A stretch of DNA of 38,755 bases from Rhodococcus yunnanensis NBRC 103083 (GTDB taxonomy: Bacteria > Actinomycetota > Actinomycetes > Mycobacteriales > Mycobacteriaceae): NCBI RefSeq assembly GCF_001895005.1, contig NZ_BCXH01000030.1:1-38755 (forward strand). The letters run 5' to 3'. Below, piece after piece: positions 16,100 to 25,020 of this stretch. The position numbers and the translations under genes were made by a program. Numbering within the stretch: position 1 is the stretch's first letter; each line of letters begins with the position of its first letter. The notes below the pieces were generated by a model. The model made no database searches, was not told where the DNA came from, and saw only the letters and a program-made list of their open reading frames with translations.

Positions 16100-18976
16100 A
16101 TGCACATCCCCCGACCGCGGCGGGCCACGAAGACTGCCTCACTTGCGGTCCTGTCGATTGCGATCGTCGCAGTCGTCTCCGTGTTCCTCGTCGTTCGCCC
16201 CCTCAGCGAAGAAACCGACCCCAGCACTCTCGATACCACGGTCACCGTACCGGAGAGTCCGGGCTCCGCCCTGTCCGTGAACCTCGACACGCGCCTCTAC
16301 ATCCCGGCGACGACACCGGCACCCGCCGTACTGCTCGCACACGGGTTCGGAGGTGACAAGTTCTCGGTGGAGGCCCAGGCTCGATCGCTCGCACAGGACG
16401 GATTCACGGTCCTCACCTACAGTGCCCGCGGATTCGGTGCGAGCACCGGGACTATCTCGCTCAACGATCCCGATCGAGAAGTGGCTGACGGGCGTGCGCT
16501 GGTCGACTGGCTTGCAGACCGCTCCGAGGTCCAACTCGACGGTCCGGGCGACCCCAGGATCGGAGTTGCAGGCGGCTCGTACGGCGGCGCGCTGGCACTC
16601 AGTCTCGCGGGCATCGATCCGCGGATCGATGCCGTGGCGTCGGCGATCACCTGGAACGATCTGGGACAAGCACTGTTTCCCAACTTCGGCGTCACCTCGG
16701 ACGACCAACGAGCGCGGCTCGATTCTCTCGGCACGCCAGCCGCAACGGTGTACGGCGGACCGGGAGTGCTCAAGCGAGGCTGGGCCGGAGTCTTCTTCGG
16801 TGCAGGCAGCGCACCCAGCGAATCTGCAGGTGACGCCCCGCCGGAACCAGCCGGGGCGGCACCGGGCTGCGGCAGATTCGCGCTCGAATTCTGTGCGGCG
16901 TATGGGCAGTCTGCCGTGACAGGACAACCATCCCCTGAACTGCTGTCGCTGCTGACCGCGCACTCACCCGCCGCGGTCGCGTCGAACATCACCGCGCCGA
17001 CGCTGCTCGTACAAGGCATGCAGGACACACTGTTCGGGCTCGACCAGGCCGATACCACCGCCCGGCAGATCTCCGAGGCGGGTGGTGACGTCACGGTCCG
17101 ATGGTTCGGCGGTGGGCATGACGCCGGCGGAACCAATGGCAGCGCCGAGAACGCGATGGAGGACTTTCTCGATGCGCACCTGCGCGGCGACGCCGCATCC
17201 GGTACCAGCGCTGCACAGCCTTTCGTGTATGCATTGCAGGGCTCGGCAGCAGAACAGGAACGGACCCGCAACCGCCGTATGACGGCAGCCGAGTACCCCG
17301 GCCTGTCACCGGACCAATCGTCGACGAACGACGTGCCCGTGGCACTCGCCTCGACGGGCTCGTCCGATCAACAGACCGTCCTTCGTCCACCCGGTGCGTC
17401 TCCGTCGGCGATCTCGTCGGTGCCCGGGCTCGGTTCGGTTCTCTCCACGCTGGCGGCTACGACGGCGGGCGCGCAGCTCTCGGCCGACATTCCAGGTCAA
17501 GCAGCCACGTTCTCCAGCGAACCTCTGTCGTCTCCCTTGTCGATCACCGGCTCACCGCGTGTGAACCTTCGAATCGGAGCCTTCGCGGGATCACAGGAAG
17601 CGGTGTTGTTCGTCAAGCTCTACGACGTGTCCGCCGATGGGCGCAGAACCCTCCCGGGGGGTGCGGTCTCGCCTGTGCGGCTTCCGGATTCGGCCAACGA
17701 CGGTCCGATTCCCGTCACGGTGACGCTGCCCGGTGTCAGCTACGTCGTACCGGAAGGACACCACGTCGAGATCTCCGTCTCGACTACCGATCAGGCCTAT
17801 GCGGTTCCGCTCGAACCTGCGCAATTCGTTGTTGCACTGGATGATTCGACCCTGTCGGCTCCCTCGGTCGACGGCGTGTCCAGCGGCACGAGCACGGTTC
17901 CGGTGGCACCGATCGTCGGGATCGGCTTGATCGCGGCAGCGGTCGCCGCGTTGATAGCGGTGAACGTGATCAGGTCGCGTCGACGGCTCGTCGCCGAGGT
18001 GGACGAGACACTCGTCGATACTCCCCTCGTCATCACCGACCTGGCCAAGACATACTCCAACGGGTTCAAAGCGGTCGATGGGGTCAGCTTCGAAGTACAG
18101 CAGGGTCAAGTACTCGGTCTGCTCGGACCGAACGGGGCGGGCAAGACGACGACGCTTCGCATGCTCATGGGCTTGATCACTCCGACCAGCGGTGACATTC
18201 GAGTTTTCGGCCACAAGGTATCCCCAGGCGCTCCCGTGCTGTCCAGACTCGGATCCTTCGTCGAGGGGTCGGGATTCCTTCCCCATCTGACCGGAACCGA
18301 GAATCTGCGGCTGTATTGGCAGGCAACGGGCCGACCGATCGAAGATGCGCATCTAGAAGAAGCACTCGACATCGCGGACCTGGGTGCCGCGATCGAACGA
18401 AAGGTCAAGTCCTACAGCCAAGGAATGCGTCAACGGTTGGCGATCGCGCAAGCCATGCTCGGTCTTCCGGATCTGATGGTTCTGGACGAACCGACCAACG
18501 GACTCGATCCACCACAGATCAGAACCATGCGCGACGTCCTGATCAACTATGCGAAGTCGGGACGCACCGTGCTTGTGTCGAGTCACTTGCTGGCGGAGGT
18601 CGAACAGACCTGCACCCATGTCGTGGTCATGAATCGCGGGTCGGTGATCAGCTCCGGCACCGTGAAAGAGCTGACCGCGTCGGGCGGGTTGACCGAGATC
18701 CGGGTCAGCGATGCCGAACGCGCGTCGTCGGTACTCGGCGAGCTCGGTTGCACGCCTGCCGTCATCGACGAGTCGACATTGCGCGCCGATCTCGGCACCA
18801 TCGATCCCGCTGCCGTCATCCGTGCGTTGTTCGACGCAGGGCTGGAGGTTCGGGGGCTGTCACGGTCGACTCGACTCGAGGATGTGTTCCTCGATCTCGT
18901 GCACAACGACGCACTACAAACCACACCTGCGGTCATCGAATCCGAAGAGATGGTCTCGACGAAGGGCGACCGATGA
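16100..18976 (+). CDS. Membrane-anchored alpha/beta hydrolase fused to an ABC transporter ATPase
   Basis: 958 aa. A basic N-terminus (RPRRATK) and membrane helix (13-33) suggest N-in topology. An alpha/beta hydrolase of the CocE/X-Pro dipeptidyl-peptidase type follows, with nucleophile GGSYGG (Ser160), Asp309 in GMQDTLF and His340 in GGGHD. Next comes a beta-rich domain (about 455-580, resembling the C-terminal domain of that family), a second membrane helix (about 602-624) and a full ABC ATPase: Walker A GPNGAGKTT (676-684), signature YSQGMRQR, Walker B LMVLDEPTNGLDP. Hydrolase outside and ATPase inside is my inference. The start is ATG at 16100 (leaderless); GTG 16094 is possible. The stop overlaps the permease start (ATGA). 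It could export and process, or detoxify, a peptide or ester. Confidence 0.88.
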   Translation: MHIPRPRRATKTASLAVLSIAIVAVVSVFLVVRPLSEETDPSTLDTTVTVPESPGSALSVNLDTRLYIPATTPAPAVLLAHGFGGDKFSVEAQARSLAQDGFTVLTYSARGFGASTGTISLNDPDREVADGRALVDWLADRSEVQLDGPGDPRIGVAGGSYGGALALSLAGIDPRIDAVASAITWNDLGQALFPNFGVTSDDQRARLDSLGTPAATVYGGPGVLKRGWAGVFFGAGSAPSESAGDAPPEPAGAAPGCGRFALEFCAAYGQSAVTGQPSPELLSLLTAHSPAAVASNITAPTLLVQGMQDTLFGLDQADTTARQISEAGGDVTVRWFGGGHDAGGTNGSAENAMEDFLDAHLRGDAASGTSAAQPFVYALQGSAAEQERTRNRRMTAAEYPGLSPDQSSTNDVPVALASTGSSDQQTVLRPPGASPSAISSVPGLGSVLSTLAATTAGAQLSADIPGQAATFSSEPLSSPLSITGSPRVNLRIGAFAGSQEAVLFVKLYDVSADGRRTLPGGAVSPVRLPDSANDGPIPVTVTLPGVSYVVPEGHHVEISVSTTDQAYAVPLEPAQFVVALDDSTLSAPSVDGVSSGTSTVPVAPIVGIGLIAAAVAALIAVNVIRSRRRLVAEVDETLVDTPLVITDLAKTYSNGFKAVDGVSFEVQQGQVLGLLGPNGAGKTTTLRMLMGLITPTSGDIRVFGHKVSPGAPVLSRLGSFVEGSGFLPHLTGTENLRLYWQATGRPIEDAHLEEALDIADLGAAIERKVKSYSQGMRQRLAIAQAMLGLPDLMVLDEPTNGLDPPQIRTMRDVLINYAKSGRTVLVSSHLLAEVEQTCTHVVVMNRGSVISSGTVKELTASGGLTEIRVSDAERASSVLGELGCTPAVIDESTLRADLGTIDPAAVIRALFDAGLEVRGLSRSTRLEDVFLDLVHNDALQTTPAVIESEEMVSTKGDR

Positions 18977-19830
18977 GCACGACGCATACAGACGGGAGAG
19001 CCCCCGGGTACCACGCAGGAAGAACTCTCCCGTTCCGTACCGAGCTTCGCCGTCAGTTCGGCCGTCGGAGAACTCAACTGGCCGTCGGACTTCTCGCCTT
19101 GCTCCCGGTGATCCTTGCCATCGCATTCGCGGTGGGAAGCTCATCGGCAGACAACGACACCGGCGGCTTGATCGAACTGGGCACCCGCGGCGGCGTGAAC
19201 TTCACCGTGTTCGCGCTCTTCATGTCGGTCGGTTTTCTGCTGATCGTGGTGGTAGCACTGTTCTTCGGTGACTCGGTGGCCAGCGAGGCATCGTGGTCCT
19301 CGTTGAGATATCTGTTGGCCATACCAGTGCCGAGAACGCGGCTGCTGATGCAGAAGGCCCTCGTATCCGCCACTCTCTCGCTCGTGGCAATTCTGGTGCT
19401 CGTGGTGGTATCGCTGGCATTGGGCACGGTTCTGTACGGAGCCGAGCCTCTCGTCACCCCGTTTGGCGACGGGCTGTCCTATGCCGACGCGCTCGGCCGA
19501 CTCGTCATCGCGGTGCTCTACATCGCTGTGAATCTGCTGTGGGTCGCCGGGTTGGCGATGTTGTTGTCGGTACTCACCGACGCGCCGCTCGGCGCTGTCG
19601 GTGGCGCCGTCATGACGTCGATTCTGACCCAGATTCTGGATCAGATCACCGCGCTGGGATCCCTCCGCAATTACCTACCCGGCCACTACGCGAACACCTG
19701 GATCGACGCTCTGTCGCCGACGATCGAGTGGAACGACATGATCGTCGGATCCTTTTCTGCGCTGGCCTACGCCACAGTCTTCGGTGTCGTGGCGTGGCGT
19801 CGGTTCGCAACGAAGGACATCACCAGCTGA
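18973..19830 (+). CDS. ABC-2-type permease, partner of the hydrolase-ABC protein
   Basis: 285 aa with a polar basic N-terminus (FRTELRRQFGRRRTQ) and about six hydrophobic segments, e.g. LAVGLLALLPVILAIAFAVG, FALFMSVGFLLIVVVALFF, LVAILVLVVVSLALG and AVLYIAVNLLWVAGLAMLLS. The pattern EASWSSLRYLLAIPVPRTRLL after the second helix is typical of ABC-2 exporters. The ATG overlaps the preceding TGA, so translation is coupled and the two products very probably form one transporter. No substrate is evident. Confidence 0.9.
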   Translation: MSTTHTDGRAPGYHAGRTLPFRTELRRQFGRRRTQLAVGLLALLPVILAIAFAVGSSSADNDTGGLIELGTRGGVNFTVFALFMSVGFLLIVVVALFFGDSVASEASWSSLRYLLAIPVPRTRLLMQKALVSATLSLVAILVLVVVSLALGTVLYGAEPLVTPFGDGLSYADALGRLVIAVLYIAVNLLWVAGLAMLLSVLTDAPLGAVGGAVMTSILTQILDQITALGSLRNYLPGHYANTWIDALSPTIEWNDMIVGSFSALAYATVFGVVAWRRFATKDITS

Positions 19831-19885
19831 AGGGTCGAACGGTGTGCGGAAATCCCGTCGCTGGGGGGATATTCACCCACCGCTT

Positions 19886-20749
19886 CTACTTCTGGACCGC
19901 TGGTCCGAACACTCCCGACGGAAACACACCTTGGTCGACGACGCTGTCGCGCCAGGGCGATCCCAATTCGACCAGACGGGCGGCGCCTTCCTCCCCGAGG
20001 GCAGCCCACGGCGCGAGCGCCAAATCGTTGGTTATGTCCTCGACGAGCTCACGAAGATCGCTCCCGTGTTCGGTGAGGTCACCGTTCACATCGAGCACGT
20101 CGCGGTCTCGAAGCGCGTCAACGCCGTCCTTCCATTGCTCCTCCGACCATCCTCTTCGCTTCCGCGCGAATTCCTTCTCGAATCCTCGCCCTGTCGCGGT
20201 ATGGGTGATCAAGGCTTGGATACCGCTCAATTCGGCCGTCTGCAGCGCCGCGATGTGGCCGTCACCGCGGTGCTCGCGCAGAAGCGTCAAGGCGTGCCAG
20301 AACCGCAGGTGCGGGGTCTCCGGCCAATCGAGTTCGGCGTACGCGGAATACAGCGGCCGTCCGTCGTCACCGGGAATGTGAGACGCGGCAATCGAGGCCA
20401 GCTCGGCTGCCTCGGCCATGTCCGGTGAGGTGAGGACTTCTTCGCCCAGTAGATGCTCGTACGCCTCGCCGACGGTTCGGTAGCGGATGTCGAGGATCTG
20501 CGCCGGTGAGACGATGGACCACGCTGCAGGAACGAAAGGCTCGATGGCTTCTCGGTTGAAGTTGTAGAACGTGGCCGCAACCACGCCTGCGCCCACAGGC
20601 CCCAGCGGCGCCGCACGGCCGGCGAAGTAGCAGGCACGACCGCTGAGCCCCGCTTCCTCCAGGGCGGTTTGGGTCTCCGGAACGAAGTAGGTCAACGAAT
20701 GCAGAAGTTCGAGTGCGCGAGCACTCCGGCCGGCGGTGGAAGCGTCCAT
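19886..20749 (-). CDS. SCO6745-family protein (SalK-like), function unknown
   Basis: 287 aa. The opening SARALELLHSLTYFVPETQTALEEAGLSG and the motif YFAGRAAPLGPVGAGVV are characteristic of the actinobacterial SCO6745/SalK family, whose C-terminal half is thought to be winged-helix-like. Helical, no membrane segment. It begins 23 bp after uvrB on the same strand but has a TACGGT hexamer (20756-20761) 6 nt before its ATG, so it may also be transcribed separately as a leaderless mRNA. It converges with the ABC permease gene; the 55-bp gap shows no convincing terminator. Confidence 0.75.
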   Translation of the reverse strand: MDASTAGRSARALELLHSLTYFVPETQTALEEAGLSGRACYFAGRAAPLGPVGAGVVAATFYNFNREAIEPFVPAAWSIVSPAQILDIRYRTVGEAYEHLLGEEVLTSPDMAEAAELASIAASHIPGDDGRPLYSAYAELDWPETPHLRFWHALTLLREHRGDGHIAALQTAELSGIQALITHTATGRGFEKEFARKRRGWSEEQWKDGVDALRDRDVLDVNGDLTEHGSDLRELVEDITNDLALAPWAALGEEGAARLVELGSPWRDSVVDQGVFPSGVFGPAVQK

Positions 20750-20772
20750 GCCGCAACCGTATCGAAACTCCC

Positions 20773-22935
20773 CTACTCGAGCCCGGCCGCATCCATGCCG
20801 CGCAGTTCCTTCTTGAGGTCCTGGATCTCGTCACGCAGACGTCCTGCCAACTCGAACTGCAGTTCTCGTGCCGCGTTCATCATCTGGTCGGTCAGGTTCT
20901 TCACGAGATCGGCGAGCTCCGCGCGAGGCATCGACTTGACGTTCTGCCCCTCGTAGACACCGGAGCTGACCGCACGCCCTTTCTCCCCTTGCGCACGACG
21001 CCCACGGCTGGCATTGCGACCGGAGCCACCGATCTCCACGGACTCGTCGGTGTCATCGGCTTCCTCGTACACCTGGTCGAGAATGTCGGCGATCTTCTTT
21101 CGCAGAGGCTGCGGATCGACGCCCTTCTCCTTGTTGTAGGCAACTTGCTTCTCACGACGACGCTCGGTTTCCTCGATGGCGTACTTCATGGAATCGGTCA
21201 TCTTGTCGGCGTACATGTGCACTTCACCGGACACGTTTCGAGCGGCGCGACCGATCGTCTGGATAAGACTGGTTCCGCTTCGGAGGAAGCCTTCCTTGTC
21301 CGCATCGAGGATTGCCACGAGGGACACCTCAGGAAGGTCGAGGCCCTCCCTGAGGAGGTTGATTCCGACAAGCACGTCGTATTCGCCCAGGCGTAGCTGA
21401 CGGAGCAACTCGACGCGGCGGAGTGTGTCGATGTCGGAGTGCAGGTAGCGGACACGGATTCCGAGCTCGAGCAGATAGTCGGTGAGATCCTCGGACATCT
21501 TCTTCGTCAGCGTGGTGACAAGAATGCGTTCATCCTTCTCGGTCCGCACCCGAATTTCGTGTACCAGGTCGTCGATCTGACCCTTCGTCGGCTTGACCAC
21601 GACGTGAGGGTCGACCAAGCCGGTGGGGCGGATGACCTGCTCGACGAACTCCCCACCGGTCTGGCCGAGCTCGTACTTGCCCGGCGTCGCCGACAGATAG
21701 ACCGTCTGACCGATGCGCTGGGTGAACTCCTCCCAGGTGAGCGGCCGGTTGTCGGTCGCCGACGGCAACCGGAATCCGAACTCCACCAGATTCCGCTTGC
21801 GTGACATGTCGCCCTCGTACATTGCACCGATCTGCGGCACGGTCACGTGCGACTCGTCGATGACGAGAAGGAAATCTTCGGGGAAGTAGTCGATCAATGT
21901 CGCTGGTGCGGTTCCCGGTCCGCGACCGTCGATGTGACGCGAATAATTCTCGATACCCGAGCAGAATCCGACCTGCTTGATCATCTCGAGGTCGTACTGC
22001 GTACGCATACGCAACCGCTGAGCTTCCAGTAGCTTGCCCTTGTTCTCGAGCTCGGCGAGACGGTCCTCCAACTCGGCCTCGATGTTCTTGACCGCCGCTT
22101 CCATACGCTCCGGCCCTGCCACGTAATGCGTAGCCGGGAATATGCGCACCGAATCCACCTTGCGGACCGTGTCACCGGTCAACGGGTGTAGGTAATAGAG
22201 CGCCTCGATCTCGTCGCCGAAGAACTCGATCCGGACCGCGAGCTCCTCGTACGAGGGAATGATCTCCACCGTATCGCCCCGGACACGGAACGAACCCCTG
22301 GTGAATGCCATGTCGTTGCGGGTGTACTGCACATCGACGAGCAGACGCAGCAACGCGTCGCGCGGCACCTCGACACCGACCTCGAGCTGAACGGAACGGT
22401 CGACGTACGACTGCGGAGTACCCAAACCGTAAATGCACGACACCGAGGCCACCACCACTACATCCCGACGGGACAGCAAATTTGCCGTGGCAGAGTGCCG
22501 CAACCGCTCGACATCGTCATTGATCGACGAGTCCTTCTCGATGTAGGTGTCCGTCTGCGCGATGTACGCCTCGGGCTGGTAGTAGTCGTAGTACGAAACG
22601 AAGTACTCCACCGAGTTGTTCGGCAACATATCCCGCAGCTCGTTGGCCAGCTGCGCGGCGAGGGTCTTGTTCGGAGCCATGACCAGCGTCGGCCGCTGCA
22701 ACTTCTCGATCAGCCACGCCGTCGTCGCGGACTTACCAGTACCCGTGGCACCGAGCAGCACCACGTCCTTCTCGTCCGCCCTGATACGCCGCTCCAGCTC
22801 AGCGATGGCTGCAGGCTGATCGCCTGCAGGCTTGTGTTCGCTGACGACCTCGAACGCGGCGCCAGTCCGCTCGATCTCGCCGACAGGGCGGTGTTCGGAA
22901 TGAGCCACCACGGGATGTTCGGATGCAAACGCCAT
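20773..22935 (-). CDS. uvrB: Excinuclease ABC subunit B
   Basis: Central helicase-like subunit of nucleotide excision repair, 720 aa. Walker A GATGTGKS (62-69), the DNA-clamping beta-hairpin with YYDYYQPEAYI, SVSCIYGLG, DESH box (motif II), SATPG and QTIGRAARN (motif VI) are all intact. The C-terminal UVR helix pair that contacts UvrC is present (LTDQMMNAARELQFELAGRLRDEI). The start is ATG at 22935, 6 nt after the -10 of a damage-type promoter; this implies a leaderless mRNA. Divergent from the DUF402 gene. Confidence 0.97.
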   Translation of the reverse strand: MAFASEHPVVAHSEHRPVGEIERTGAAFEVVSEHKPAGDQPAAIAELERRIRADEKDVVLLGATGTGKSATTAWLIEKLQRPTLVMAPNKTLAAQLANELRDMLPNNSVEYFVSYYDYYQPEAYIAQTDTYIEKDSSINDDVERLRHSATANLLSRRDVVVVASVSCIYGLGTPQSYVDRSVQLEVGVEVPRDALLRLLVDVQYTRNDMAFTRGSFRVRGDTVEIIPSYEELAVRIEFFGDEIEALYYLHPLTGDTVRKVDSVRIFPATHYVAGPERMEAAVKNIEAELEDRLAELENKGKLLEAQRLRMRTQYDLEMIKQVGFCSGIENYSRHIDGRGPGTAPATLIDYFPEDFLLVIDESHVTVPQIGAMYEGDMSRKRNLVEFGFRLPSATDNRPLTWEEFTQRIGQTVYLSATPGKYELGQTGGEFVEQVIRPTGLVDPHVVVKPTKGQIDDLVHEIRVRTEKDERILVTTLTKKMSEDLTDYLLELGIRVRYLHSDIDTLRRVELLRQLRLGEYDVLVGINLLREGLDLPEVSLVAILDADKEGFLRSGTSLIQTIGRAARNVSGEVHMYADKMTDSMKYAIEETERRREKQVAYNKEKGVDPQPLRKKIADILDQVYEEADDTDESVEIGGSGRNASRGRRAQGEKGRAVSSGVYEGQNVKSMPRAELADLVKNLTDQMMNAARELQFELAGRLRDEIQDLKKELRGMDAAGLE

Positions 22936-22941
22936 GATCTC

Positions 22942-22964
22942 AGCGTAGACGTGACCACCGACAG
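22942..22964 (-). promoter_or_regulatory. RecA-independent (PafBC-type) damage promoter of uvrB
   Basis: Minus strand: CTGTCGGTG (22964-22956), 8 nt, TACGCT (22947-22942), then 6 nt to the ATG. It matches TTGTCRGTG-N8-TANNNT except at the first base. Spacing and core are identical to the uvrA element. Confidence 0.75.
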
Positions 22965-23022
22965 GTTCGATCCCTGCGAGACCGGACCGCAACCGACGGC
23001 CGACCCGGTAGCTTGATCACCC

Positions 23023-23664
23023 ATGAACGACAGCGCGACTCCCCACCATTCCGCAGGCTCCACTCCCGCTACTTCAGGTCATTCCGCAGGCTCCACTCCC
23101 GCTACTTCAGGTCATTCCGCAGGCTCCACTCCCGCTACGTCAGAGTCACACATCCACGCGCCCAAGGTCGAGTACTTCGACGTGCCAGGTCTCACCAACA
23201 CGGACCCGAAGGGCTTCGTGCGGCCAGTGGATGAATACCGCGTCGAGGAGTGGGGCCTGTACATGGCCCGACCTTCGGACCATCCCCAATTCGACTATCT
23301 GCAATCGTGGCTGCTGCCAAGCCTCGGCCTTCGCGCGTCCATCTTCCACTTCGTTCCCGGATCCGTGCGTGACCAGAACTACTACATCGACGTCGGGGAA
23401 TTCGCGGCAGGCACCGATGTGTGGACGTCCGTGGACCATTACCTCGACATCGTCGTCAGGACAGGGCGGGGGTTCGACTTCCTCGACGCGGACGAACTCC
23501 TCGACGCCCGCGCCGAGGGTTACCTCGACACCCCTACAGCGGAGTCCGCCATGAACCGATCCGTACACGCGATCGCGGGCCTGGCCTCACACGACTACGA
23601 CCTCGACGCCTGGCTCGGCTCTCTCGGAATGCCGACCACCTGGCGCCCCAAAGTCGAACGCTGA
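23023..23664 (+). CDS. DUF402 protein with a triplicated N-terminal repeat
   Basis: 213 aa. From about residue 44 it is a standard DUF402 protein (APKVEYFDVPGLTNTDPKGFVRPVDEY...), equivalent to Rv1632c. DUF402 covers predicted nucleotide phosphohydrolases/FomD-like beta-barrels; conserved acidic residues (YYIDVGEF, HYLDIVV, DADELLDA) fit metal binding. The first 43 residues are an unusual low-complexity segment with three copies of HSAGSTPATS(G/E). There is no start codon between the repeats and the domain, so the repeats are presumably translated. TAGCTT (23009-23014) 8 nt before the ATG suggests a leaderless transcript divergent from uvrB. Confidence 0.83.
   Translation: MNDSATPHHSAGSTPATSGHSAGSTPATSGHSAGSTPATSESHIHAPKVEYFDVPGLTNTDPKGFVRPVDEYRVEEWGLYMARPSDHPQFDYLQSWLLPSLGLRASIFHFVPGSVRDQNYYIDVGEFAAGTDVWTSVDHYLDIVVRTGRGFDFLDADELLDARAEGYLDTPTAESAMNRSVHAIAGLASHDYDLDAWLGSLGMPTTWRPKVER
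23047..23145 (+). repeat. Three 33-bp direct repeats in the DUF402 coding sequence
   Basis: Copies at 23047-23079, 23080-23112 and 23113-23145. Copies 1 and 2 are identical; copy 3 differs only near its end. In-frame, 11 codons each. Absent from the rest of the window. Confidence 0.95.
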
Positions 23665-23672
23665 ACCATGCG

Positions 23673-24890
23673 TCAGGCCGACCACCCCGTCTTCTCCGCC
23701 CATTCCCAGGCACGGTGGTATGCGCCGTCGAACCACGGCGTTTTGACGTTGATGTACGCCTCGATCGCATCTCGGTACTCGGTCACACCCACCGCAGCCG
23801 CAGCAGCCGATTCCTTGACGACGAGATAGTCGGCGGCCGCCTCGGCATCGGCGCGTAACCAGTCACGGAAAACCAGCGCGAACTGCTGACCGGGCCAACC
23901 GTCGACTCGTATGTGCACGTTCACCGGACGCCCGGGATCGGCTCCCCCGTGTATCCGCTTGCCCCACACCGCAGGATCTGCTTCACCACCGATTCCGTAT
24001 GCAGGCTTCGGGTCGTCGGACGTGATGTGCTCGATTCGCGGAAATCCTTTTTCTCTCAACGACTCTGCCAATGAGTCCGCTACGTCGAGACTCCCCACGG
24101 TGATCTGGATGTCGATCACGTCCTTGGCAGCGAGGCCCGGTACTGCCGTCGAACCGATGTGATCAATTCTCGCTGCGGCACTTCCGCACACCAACGCCAG
24201 CCTGGCGATCAACCTCTCGGCCTGTGCGGGCCACGTCGGGTCCGCCGGCACGAGCGTCGGGGCTGTTCTGACGACGACGCCGTTCCTGATGTTCCTCTCG
24301 AACGGCACGAGCCGTTCCGACCACAGGGCGCGCACGACATCGTCGATATCGCCTGGGGCTCCGCTGTTGTCGATCCAGATGTCTGCTGCTGCGCGGCGCG
24401 CGTCGTCCGATGCCTGCGCCGCGATTCGGGCCCGCGCGTCGTGCTCAGGCATCTTTCGCTGTCCGACGAGCCGCTCCACCCGCTCTTCCGCGTCGGCGAA
24501 CACGACGGCGACGAGGTGGAACAACGCTCCCGAGTTGCCCTCGACCAACAACGGGATGTCCTGAACGACTACCGCGTCGGCAGGCGCACCGTCCAGCAAC
24601 TCCACGGTCCGCGCCCCGACGAGGGGATGCACGATCGAATTGAGCGTCGCCCGTGCATCGTCACTGCCGAATGCCTTGGCTGCCAATGCAGGACGGTCCA
24701 AGCTGCCGTCCGGAGACAGAATGTCCTTACCGAACGCTGCGACCAGTTGCTCGAGTCCAGTCGTTCCTGGTTCCACCACCTCGCGTGCGATCGCATCCGC
24801 GTCGATCAGGACGCCTCCCGATCCGGACAGGATCTTCGACACTGTGGACTTACCCGCTCCGATGCCTCCAGTGAGGCCGAGTCTCAACAT
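23673..24890 (-). CDS. coaE: Dephospho-CoA kinase fused to a GrpB/UPF0157 domain
   Basis: Last step of coenzyme A synthesis: phosphorylates dephospho-CoA at the ribose 3'-OH. The 404-aa product has P-loop GGIGAGKST (8-16), the acidic LIDADAIAREVV motif and lid DIPLLVEG in an about 200-aa kinase domain. A GrpB nucleotidyltransferase-like domain follows (about 215-400) with HIGSTAVPGLAAKDVIDIQI. The same two-domain layout is known in mycobacteria (Rv1631). The GrpB part's role is not established. The start is ATG at 24890; a 47-codon upstream extension of the frame lacks homology. It ends 8 bp from the convergent DUF402 stop, so the two transcripts must overlap at their 3' ends. Confidence 0.93.
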   Translation of the reverse strand: MLRLGLTGGIGAGKSTVSKILSGSGGVLIDADAIAREVVEPGTTGLEQLVAAFGKDILSPDGSLDRPALAAKAFGSDDARATLNSIVHPLVGARTVELLDGAPADAVVVQDIPLLVEGNSGALFHLVAVVFADAEERVERLVGQRKMPEHDARARIAAQASDDARRAAADIWIDNSGAPGDIDDVVRALWSERLVPFERNIRNGVVVRTAPTLVPADPTWPAQAERLIARLALVCGSAAARIDHIGSTAVPGLAAKDVIDIQITVGSLDVADSLAESLREKGFPRIEHITSDDPKPAYGIGGEADPAVWGKRIHGGADPGRPVNVHIRVDGWPGQQFALVFRDWLRADAEAAADYLVVKESAAAAAVGVTEYRDAIEAYINVKTPWFDGAYHRAWEWAEKTGWSA

Positions 24891-24961
24891 GACGACCAGT
24901 CTGTCATCGAACACGCCGAAGCACACCAGCCCCAAATGCATCAGGTTCACCGGTTCGTCCG

Positions 24962-24990
24962 TTATCTTCGTCGTGCGAGATAAGTATTTT
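24962..24990 (+). promoter_or_regulatory. Promoter with inverted repeat for the orphan small gene
   Basis: TTATCT (24962-24967), 17 nt, TATTTT (24985-24990), start predicted near 24997. TTATCT also forms an inverted repeat with AGATAA (24978-24983), spanning the space between -35 and -10, a good place for a repressor. Confidence 0.45.
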
Positions 24991-25020
24991 GCCGACCCAC
25001 TTCCAGCGAAAAGGAAAAAG

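Noticed and set aside
19831..19885. Terminator between the ABC permease and SCO6745-family genes
   Set aside because: Only short imperfect pairing (GGGG with CACCC-type sequence) and no T-tract.
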